A stretch of DNA of 12,935 nucleotides. It comes from Gemmatimonadota bacterium. Its GTDB lineage: Bacteria > Gemmatimonadota > Gemmatimonadetes > Gemmatimonadales > GWC2-71-9. Under the pieces are notes generated by a model. The model was given only the letters and a program-made list of their open reading frames with translations, had not been told where the DNA came from and ran no database searches. The translations under genes and the position numbers were made by a program. Numbering within the stretch: the stretch's first letter is position 1; each line of letters starts with the position of its first letter. The stretch spans positions 1 through 12,935 of the forward strand of contig JAOTWK010000053.1 of assembly GCA_029862935.1 (NCBI GenBank). Reading direction: 5' to 3'. Shown in pieces: positions 1 to 5,469 of this stretch.

Positions 1-287
1 AGTGCAGGCAGGATGAGCGATGCGATGAGCCAGGCCGCGTCCATGCTCGGGTAGAACTCCGTGATCAGCTCGGTCTGAAGAGACGCTCCCCGGCGGAAGC
101 GGCCCGATAGGTGCTCTGACCAGCCGCGAGGCACGAGGGTGCTGATGCCGAAGTCGTCGTTGACGACACGCTCGAGCTCGATGGCAGGGTCGTCGTCAGC
201 AGGGGTGTCCGTCGGCGATTCGCTGCACCCGGCCATCAACGGTGTCCCTACAATCGCCGCCATCAGTAGACTCTCTTTCCACTTCAT
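1..287 (-). CDS. Lipoprotein of unknown function, N-terminal part (runs off the left edge)
   Basis: Reading leftward from ATG at 287-285 gives 95 codons without a stop up to the window edge, so the C-terminus is missing. The start is supported by a purine-rich GAGGTGG just upstream on the minus strand. The N-terminus has a short basic n-region (MKWK), a hydrophobic stretch (residues 6-19) and a lipobox, LMAGC, with the lipidated Cys at residue 21. The -3 position is Met instead of the usual Leu, a mild deviation. An Asp/Pro-rich linker follows (about 22-36), typical after a lipobox, then a folded region containing FGISTLVPRGWSE. A segment of this style (a 'PxGW' strand early in the domain) occurs in some secreted hydrolases, but this is a weak memory-based resemblance. 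The product is therefore exported and membrane-anchored; its function is not assigned. It is transcribed away from the alpha-glucosidase operon. Confidence 0.8.
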   Translation of the reverse strand, partial: MKWKESLLMAAIVGTPLMAGCSESPTDTPADDDPAIELERVVNDDFGISTLVPRGWSEHLSGRFRRGASLQTELITEFYPSMDAAWLIASLILPA

Positions 288-838
288 GGACCACCTCACG
301 ACCATCTCTTGAGGGACCACCCACAGGAATACTTCCCTTTGCGATCGCCTCAATACGACGTGGGATCATTTCTGACAAGGGTCGTAGCAATACCACAATG
401 GAAGTGAAGTTGTCGTGAATCGCAGCCAACGGGGTGCTCCGCCAACTGTTGCGACCTGTTGAAACCCTCGCCCTTCCGTCGCGCACGGTCTCTCGGCGTG
501 CGGCCGAGTAGAACGCGGAACCGAGTAGTGGGTGGCGTGTCCCGCCGGTCCAGGAGGAGCATGTGTGCGCTTGCTTCGGCGATCGCGTAACGCGAAGACG
601 CTCATTTTCGGCGTCAGTGGCCGCGGTTGTTGCAGACAGGGGGACGCCTCGATCAAGGTACCAGTCAGGCCGTGTTCATGGCGTTCTCGGACTCCACCTG
701 ACCATACTGCAGGCAGCAACATCAGGAACTCATGGACCATATCGCTGCCAAGCCGGGCACCGGCGTTGTCTATCGACAACTCCCTCTCGTTGGAACGCGC
801 TCGTCCGTCCGACGACCAGCGGGCGCGCAGGTCACGAC
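288..838. other. Intergenic stretch with no supported gene
   Basis: About 550 bp lie between the divergent lipoprotein gene and the repeat array. Several open frames exist on both strands (for example 366-779 minus and 532-897 plus). They overlap one another, their translations are rich in Arg, Pro and Ser as expected from out-of-frame GC-rich DNA, and I recognise no domain in them. Apart from the candidate promoter near 350-378 I see nothing here. It may be decayed coding sequence. Confidence 0.6.
350..378 (-). promoter_or_regulatory. Possible sigma-70-type promoter for the lipoprotein gene
   Basis: On the minus strand, TTGTCA (378-373; five of six matches to TTGACA) is followed after 17 bp by TATTGA (355-350; three of six matches to TATAAT). 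This would leave a leader of roughly 55 nt before the lipoprotein ATG at 287. The -35 box and spacing are good but the -10 box is poor, so this is only a candidate. Confidence 0.3.
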
Positions 839-1048
839 GACTGACACGTGGGTCGTCACGAATGAAGCTTGGGTCGCGGTGGCTGAAGCGTGAGTAGCCA
901 CGACTGAAGCGTGAGTAGCCACGACTGAAGCATGAGTAGCCACGACTGAAGCGTGAGTAGCCACGACTGAAGCGTGAGTAGCCGCGACTGAAGCTTGAGT
1001 AGCCCTGACTGAAGCTTCAGTAAACACCACTGAAACGATGGTGAGTGC
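839..1048. repeat. Tandem array of about ten 21-bp units
   Basis: Ten consecutive 21-bp units can be laid out from 839 to 1048 (839, 860, 881, 902, 923, 944, 965, 986, 1007, 1028). The five central units (881-985) are almost identical: they start GACTGAAGCG (GGCTGAAGCG in the first) and end TAGCCAC or TAGCCGC, differing at one or two positions. The outer units are progressively degenerate, the usual pattern of a minisatellite grown by slippage from the middle. Each central unit contains CGTG and CACG separated by six bases, so single-stranded units could form small hairpins. Read on the minus strand the array is open in all frames, one giving a seven-residue repeat (ATHASVV). On the plus strand every unit carries stops. 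The 21-bp period equals two turns of B-DNA, so any bound protein would face one side. The array lies about 210 bp upstream of the alpha-glucosidase start. Confidence 0.92.
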
Positions 1049-1260
1049 GGCTAACCAGTTGTCAATCAAACACTTACGTTGATCGCGGCGGCCACGCTGA
1101 TCTTTCGGGTCCTATTAGCGTCCGGCTGGTCGGTAGCCCGAGGGTGAGGGCCCTGCAGGACCCCGCGCCGGTTCGCGCACTCCTCCCAAGTGGATACATT
1201 GGTGGTTCGATTCCATTAGGCCTGATCGCGAATCCCCAATCCCGGTCACCGACCGGTGCA

Positions 1261-2895
1261 ATGATGGAGATTGCTCTCTTGTCCGATCCTGACCGACACG
1301 AGTGGTGGCAGACCGCGGTCGTGTATCAGGTCTACGTCCGCAGCTTCAAGGACACGACCGGCAACGGCGTCGGTGACCTGCAAGGGATCATCGACCACAT
1401 GGACTACTTGAGCGACACGCTCGGCGTCGACGCGATCTGGATCACGCCGTTCTACCCTTCCCCCATGGCGGACTTCGGATACGACGTGTCGGACTACTGC
1501 GACGTGCATCCGCTGTTCGGCGATCTCGCGACATTCGATCGGCTCGTGGCGAGGGCTCACGACGCCGGGCTCAAGGTGCTCATCGACTTCGTGCCAAACC
1601 ACTCGTCCGATCAGCATTCCTGGTTCATCGAGTCGCGAAGCTCTCGCGCCAACCCCCGCCGCGACTGGTATGTGTGGCGGGATCCCAAGCCGGATGGCTC
1701 GCCACCCAACAACTGGCTCAGCGTGTTTGGTGGCTCAGCCTGGGAGCTGGACGAGCGGACGGGTCAGTGCTACCTGCATTCGTTCCTGAAAGAGCAGCCC
1801 GATCTGAATTGGCAAAACCCCGCGCTCAAAGCGGCCATGTTGGACAACATGCGCTTCTGGCTCGATCGCGGCGTGGACGGATTCCGCCTCGATGCGGTGC
1901 TCTTCATGATGAAGGACCCCCACGAGCGGGACAATCCGCTGAACCGCGACGGCTCGCTCCACATGCACAAGTCGTTGGGAGCGTACGAGTCCCAAGTACA
2001 CGTGCATGACCAAGGACACGCAGACGTGCACCAGGTGTTTCGCCACATGCGTGCGCTGCTGAACGAGTATGAGCCGGCGCGGATGGCGCTGGCGGAGATG
2101 CACGTGTTCGACTGGGAACGATTGGCGTCGTATTACGGCGAGGACCTCGACGGCGTGAACATGCCGGCCAACTTCGGGCTGCTGAAGGTGCCGTGGACCA
2201 CGTCCGGCGTGCGAGAGGCCGTGGACGGCCTCGAGGCTGCATTGCCCCGGGGCGCGTGGCCCAACTACGTGCTCGGGAGTCACGACGACCAACGGCTGGC
2301 TACTCGACTCGGAGAGCACGGAAGCCGGCAGGCGGCGGTGCTGCTCCTCACGCTCCGCGGGTCGCCGACCCTATACTACGGCGACGAGCTCGGCATGCGT
2401 GAAGCCGACATCCCAGCACACCAGCAGCAGGATCCTTGGGGCATGTCTGAGCCCGGCCTGAGTCGCGACGGCTGCCGCACACCAATGCGGTGGTCGCCTG
2501 ATGCAACCGCCGGGTTCACAGCGGCCGAGGACCCATGGCTGCCGGTGGGAAGCGACCACGCCACGCGAAACGTTGAATCCCAGCTGTCAGATCCGGAATC
2601 GCACCTCAATCTGTATCGCCGGCTGCTGTCGCTCAGACGGAACTCGGCGGCTCTTCGAGGCGGAGCGTATCGGCCACTGGATCCGGTTCCGCCCGAGTGC
2701 TTCGCGTTCGAACGCGTCGAGGGGTCGGAGCGCGTCCTTGTTGCGATTAACTACTCGACCAAGCCGGTCTCCGTAGACACCGCAGGAATCACCGGCCGGA
2801 TCGCCGTGTCCACCGAGCGCGCGAACGAAGGCATCGAGATCACGGGTGCGCTCCAGCTGCTGCCACACGAGGCCGTCGTGGTAGTCGAGGAATAG
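1261..2895 (+). CDS. GH13 alpha-glucosidase (oligo-1,6-glucosidase/alpha-glucosidase group, GH13_23-like)
   Basis: The product is a 544-residue retaining alpha-glucosidase with no signal peptide, so probably cytoplasmic. It would hydrolyse short alpha-glucosides delivered by the symporter encoded 3 bp downstream. All GH13 signatures are present: a GNGVGDLQGI calcium-loop region (34-43), region I DFVPNH (109-114), QPDLN (179-183) typical of the oligo-1,6-glucosidase group, region II GFRLDAV with nucleophile D211, region III ALAEMHVF with acid/base E279, and region IV SHDD with D342 as third catalytic acid. Segments such as FGYDVSDY (72-79) and NNWLSVFGGSAW (150-161) match bacterial alpha-glucosidases of the Halomonas HaG type. 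Ala after the nucleophile (A212) is the type associated with alpha-1,4 preference, whereas Val favours alpha-1,6. In region IV the usual Asn before His-Asp is Ser (S340). The frame stays open upstream to 1045, but homology begins only at about DRHEWWQTAVVYQ. ATG 1261 lacks a clear ribosome site, and TTG 1279, preceded by TGGAGA, is a real alternative start. Confidence 0.93.
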   Translation: MMEIALLSDPDRHEWWQTAVVYQVYVRSFKDTTGNGVGDLQGIIDHMDYLSDTLGVDAIWITPFYPSPMADFGYDVSDYCDVHPLFGDLATFDRLVARAHDAGLKVLIDFVPNHSSDQHSWFIESRSSRANPRRDWYVWRDPKPDGSPPNNWLSVFGGSAWELDERTGQCYLHSFLKEQPDLNWQNPALKAAMLDNMRFWLDRGVDGFRLDAVLFMMKDPHERDNPLNRDGSLHMHKSLGAYESQVHVHDQGHADVHQVFRHMRALLNEYEPARMALAEMHVFDWERLASYYGEDLDGVNMPANFGLLKVPWTTSGVREAVDGLEAALPRGAWPNYVLGSHDDQRLATRLGEHGSRQAAVLLLTLRGSPTLYYGDELGMREADIPAHQQQDPWGMSEPGLSRDGCRTPMRWSPDATAGFTAAEDPWLPVGSDHATRNVESQLSDPESHLNLYRRLLSLRRNSAALRGGAYRPLDPVPPECFAFERVEGSERVLVAINYSTKPVSVDTAGITGRIAVSTERANEGIEITGALQLLPHEAVVVVEE

Positions 2896-2898
2896 ACC

Positions 2899-4884
2899 AT
2901 GGCTACCCTGGACGTCCTGATCATTCTTGCGTTTGTCGCCTACGCGGTGTGGCAGGGGTTTTCGGCCAGGCGCGTCGCCTCGCAGAGTCTGGAAGAGTAC
3001 TTCCTCGCCGGGCGCAGCCTGCCCGGATGGAAGGCGGGTCTCAGCATGGCGGCGACGCAGTTCGCCGCCGACACGCCGCTATTCGTCACCGGATTGGTGG
3101 CTACCGCCGGCATCTTCTATCTCTGGCGACCGTTCTGGATCTTCGCGCTCGCGTTTCTATTACTGGGATTCGTATTGTCGGCGAGCTGGCGCCGCGCCGG
3201 CGTGCTCACCGACGCGGAACTCACCGAGATCCGCTATGGCAGCGGGCCGGCTGCGACGTTGCGTGGACTGAAAGCCGTCTATTTCGGCGTCGTCATCAAC
3301 TGCGCCATCTTGGCCATGGTCCTCATTGCCGCGACGCGCATCGCCGAGCCGTTCCTGCTGTGGGATCAATGGCTGCCAGCGGCCATCTTCGACCCCGTCG
3401 TCGATCTGGTTCGCACCATCGGCGTGCCGCTGGTACCGACGAGCGAAACCGCTCAAGGGACCTTCATTCTCGACACCGTAAGCTGGGCCTCGGTGCCGTT
3501 CGACGGTGCCGACGAGATGGTGTGGATCCTCTCCGCCCGGAACCTCATCTCGATTGCAGCCATCGTTCTGGTGACGACACTCTATTCCACCACCGGCGGT
3601 CTTCGCTCCGTAGTTGCGACCGACATCGTGCAGCTCGGTATCATGTTGCTGGGAACGGTCCTCTTTGCCGGGTACGTTCTTGCGGAAGTCGGCGGCCTCG
3701 GCGCTCTCACCGATCAGATTCGCGCATCATTTCCTGAGGACGGCTCTGCAGGGATGACCGCCAACCAGTTGCTCTCCTTCACTCCGTCTCAGGCCAAAGG
3801 CATCTCGCTCGCGGTCATGGCGACCATGCTGGTCCAATGGGTGGTCCACATGTACGCCGACGGCACCGGCTACTTGGCCCAACGCACCATGGCGTGTCGC
3901 ACCGACGCCGACGCGAAGCGCGCGTCGATCATCTTCACGTTTGTCCAGGTGGTGGGTCGTAGCCTCATCTGGCTCCCCATCGCGCTAGGCGTGCTCATCC
4001 TGTTCCCGCCGGCTCAAGGGCTCGCCGGTGAGCTGCTCGCAGCTGATCGCGAAGCCACGTACGTGCGCGGCATGAGCGATCTCCTGCCGGCGGGCATGCT
4101 CGGACTGCTGTTGACGGGCATGCTCGCCGCGCTGGCGTCCACCGTCGACACGCACCTCAACTGGGGGTCGTCCTACCTCACCAACGACATCTTCAAGCGC
4201 TTCGTGTTTCCACGTCTGCTCAAGAGGGAGCCCCGACCCCGCACACTGGTGTGGGTGGCACGTGGCTCCAACTTGTTCATACTCCTCGTAGCCATGGGAG
4301 TCATGACCCAACTGACATCGATTCAGACCGCGTGGCAGGTGAGCACTTTGCTCGGCGCGGGCATCGGGATCGTATTGGTCTTGCGGTGGCTATGGTGGCG
4401 CATGACGGCATGGGGCGAGATCGCGGCGATCGCCGCATCGCTCGTGCTTGCACCGATTCTGATCTTGACGGTTCCCATAGAACACCAAGGGACGCGGTTG
4501 TTTGCCATGGCTATCGTTGGCACGCTCGCCGGCGTCTTGGCGTCGTACATCTCGGGACCTGAATCAACTGAGCGGCTGACGGACTTCTATCGGCGCGCCA
4601 ATCCACCGGGCTTCTGGGGACCGATTGCCGTCGCCACCGGTGTGGCGCCCAATTACGCATCTCGCAAGCTCGTGCGATCGGTCGCCGCCATGCTGTTGTG
4701 TGCAACCACCATCTTCTGCCTACTCATCGGGCTCGGCTCGTGGATGGTGGGCAGCCCGGCGCCAACGTGGTTTCCGTGGCGCGGCGTGTGGATCGCGCTG
4801 TTGCTGATGGTCGGGACTGCCCTCATCCCGCTATGGTGGAGGCTGGGCGAACTCGGGACGACGAGCGATGACAGGACTGCCTGA
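2899..4884 (+). CDS. Sodium:solute symporter (SSS/SLC5 family), long form with C-terminal extension
   Basis: The product is a 661-residue integral membrane protein with roughly 13-15 hydrophobic helices, expected to couple Na+ entry to solute uptake across the inner membrane. GAGGAA lies at a good distance before the ATG and overlaps the end of the alpha-glucosidase gene, with only 3 bp between the genes, so the two are almost certainly co-transcribed. Family marks are YFLAGRSLPGW (34-44), the signature TTGGLRSVVATDIVQ (231-245), and the TM8-type Na+ site region LASTVDTHLNWGSS (412-425). It is longer than the usual 500-550 residues. The excess is an insertion around 150-205 and a C-terminal extension with FYRRANPPGFWGPI (563-576) plus two further helices. 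Compared from memory with vSGLT/SGLT1, the sugar-contacting Glu and Lys are not conserved, although a Gln (Q480) near the C-terminal sugar contact is. The substrate therefore cannot be read from the sequence. Operon context suggests an alpha-glucoside or its product. Confidence 0.93.
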   Translation: MATLDVLIILAFVAYAVWQGFSARRVASQSLEEYFLAGRSLPGWKAGLSMAATQFAADTPLFVTGLVATAGIFYLWRPFWIFALAFLLLGFVLSASWRRAGVLTDAELTEIRYGSGPAATLRGLKAVYFGVVINCAILAMVLIAATRIAEPFLLWDQWLPAAIFDPVVDLVRTIGVPLVPTSETAQGTFILDTVSWASVPFDGADEMVWILSARNLISIAAIVLVTTLYSTTGGLRSVVATDIVQLGIMLLGTVLFAGYVLAEVGGLGALTDQIRASFPEDGSAGMTANQLLSFTPSQAKGISLAVMATMLVQWVVHMYADGTGYLAQRTMACRTDADAKRASIIFTFVQVVGRSLIWLPIALGVLILFPPAQGLAGELLAADREATYVRGMSDLLPAGMLGLLLTGMLAALASTVDTHLNWGSSYLTNDIFKRFVFPRLLKREPRPRTLVWVARGSNLFILLVAMGVMTQLTSIQTAWQVSTLLGAGIGIVLVLRWLWWRMTAWGEIAAIAASLVLAPILILTVPIEHQGTRLFAMAIVGTLAGVLASYISGPESTERLTDFYRRANPPGFWGPIAVATGVAPNYASRKLVRSVAAMLLCATTIFCLLIGLGSWMVGSPAPTWFPWRGVWIALLLMVGTALIPLWWRLGELGTTSDDRTA

Positions 4885-4932
4885 AATGGGAGTCCGCTGC
4901 GCTGGGGAGAGGAGCGCCGCAGCCGGCACAGC

Positions 4933-4962
4933 GGGCCGGTGACGATCAGGGAGTCACGGCCC
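4933..4962. terminator. Stem-loop after the symporter gene (possible terminator)
   Basis: GGGCC, one bulged G, then GTGAC (4933-4943) pair with GTCACGGCCC (4953-4962) around a nine-base loop, giving ten base pairs. It begins 49 nt after the symporter stop codon. No U-rich tract follows on the plus strand, so it is not a canonical intrinsic terminator. It could still end or protect the transcript. A related hairpin occurs at 10369-10398. Confidence 0.5.
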
Positions 4963-5016
4963 AACCCGGGCGAGCTCCTTCGAAGCGAGCGCTGGCAGCA
5001 TCTTGATGATGACGAA
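4954..5016 (-). pseudogene. Remnant of the 3' end of a pfkB-type sugar kinase gene
   Basis: On the minus strand this stretch reads FVIIKMLPALASKELARVGP followed by a TGA stop (4956-4954). It resembles the C-terminus of the intact kinase encoded at 10390-11268 (LVATKPGAMPVLSAEELAEIGL, then TGA), with the stop codons in register and a net in-frame deletion of two codons. At DNA level the match runs without gaps through the stop into the 3' flank; over about 95 bases I count roughly two thirds identical. The remnant reading frame is interrupted by TGA at 5026-5028 and no PfkB motif (GAGD) can be found further upstream, so nothing functional remains. It is most simply the tail of a second, deleted kinase gene convergent to the symporter gene. 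A shared non-coding element that happens to overlap the gene end is the alternative. Confidence 0.55.
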
Positions 5017-5129
5017 CTTGGGAACTCAGGCACTCCGCCGGGGTTCCTGCCGGCGCATCCTCGGAAAAGGGATCATATCCATCGGAAATGCAGGGAGCCC
5101 TCACACACGACGAACTATCACGGCATCTT

Positions 5130-5157
5130 TTGCCTTTCCCCTCCTCGGCTCTAGATT
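5130..5157 (+). promoter_or_regulatory. Weak candidate promoter for the cytochrome operon
   Basis: TTGCCT (5130-5135) and TAGATT (5152-5157), separated by 16 bp, each match four of six bases of the sigma-70 consensus. This would give an unusually long leader of about 300 nt before the cytochrome gene, containing the duplicated element at 5181-5212. The match is modest and could be chance. Confidence 0.25.
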
Positions 5158-5180
5158 CACTGGAGGTATCGGCGAGTAGC

Positions 5181-5212
5181 GTGAGGGAGGTGACAGGTGA
5201 GGGAGGTGACAG
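5181..5212 (+). repeat. Perfect 16-bp tandem duplication carrying two Shine-Dalgarno sequences
   Basis: GTGAGGGAGGTGACAG occurs twice head to tail (5181-5196 and 5197-5212) with no mismatch. Each copy contains GGAGGTGA (5186-5193 and 5202-5209), fully complementary to the typical 16S rRNA 3' tail. The first lies a few bases before a GTG at 5197 that opens a 60-codon frame (to 5379), but that translation looks random. The duplication is directly visible; its role is not. Confidence 0.9.
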
Positions 5213-5458
5213 GAGACGCAACGCGCGCGATCGCGCCGCGTCCTGCTCGCCGGACGGACTATCGCACACACGATGGCAAGACCTGGAGGAGCTGCTGGTC
5301 GCTCTCCGCCGAGGCGGTGGTTTGCCGCTCGGTGCCTGGCCCGCGCTCCGTCCGAACACCTCGATCCGCCTCACGATGAACCCCCGGAGACTGACGCAGC
5401 CGGGCGGGCACAGCAGACGCTCCCACAGGCCACCCGGTTGCACGCTCTTCTTCAGCAT

Positions 5459-5465
5459 GGAGTGA
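5459..5465 (+). promoter_or_regulatory. Ribosome binding site of the cytochrome gene
   Basis: GGAGTGA sits four bases before ATG 5470. It fixes that ATG as the start and marks the first gene of the three-gene operon. Confidence 0.7.
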
Positions 5466-5469
5466 CTCT

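Larger units (their letters stand above)
4885..5469. other. Intergenic region between the sugar and cytochrome operons
   Basis: This 585-bp stretch holds a stem-loop (4933-4962), the kinase-gene remnant (4954-5016), a weak candidate promoter (5130-5157) and a 16-bp tandem duplication (5181-5212). The remainder (about 5213-5458) contains overlapping open frames on both strands, including 5088-5465 plus and 4946-5458 minus. Their translations have no recognisable domain and look like read-through of GC-rich non-coding DNA. I do not annotate them as genes. Confidence 0.6.

Noticed and set aside
350..562. Minus-strand frame with FRVLLGRTPRDRARR, faintly like the end of an AraC-type regulator
   Set aside because: Only a short Arg-rich stretch is suggestive; no helix-turn-helix or further domain is visible and overlapping frames are equally open.
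839..1048. CRISPR array
   Set aside because: The units are directly adjacent at 21 bp with no unique spacers, and no cas gene is near.
770..1069. Minus-strand 99-codon frame with a heptapeptide repeat (ATHASVV)
   Set aside because: It follows from the 21-bp period, and all three minus frames are open across the central units. The start would be TTG, no clear ribosome site was seen, and the C-terminal part looks random. Kept only as a possibility under the repeat.
1059..1087. Promoter with TTGTCA at 1059-1064 for the alpha-glucosidase operon
   Set aside because: The -35 box is good, but no acceptable -10 box occurs at 16-18 bp spacing.
1045..1260. N-terminal extension of the alpha-glucosidase starting at ATG 1045
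   Set aside because: The 72 extra residues start inside the last degenerate repeat unit, have no signal peptide or GH13 similarity, and precede the normal family start.
5088..5465. Plus-strand 125-codon frame before the cytochrome gene
   Set aside because: No recognisable domain, no good ribosome site at its ATG, Arg/Pro/Ser-rich composition, and a similarly long open frame on the opposite strand.
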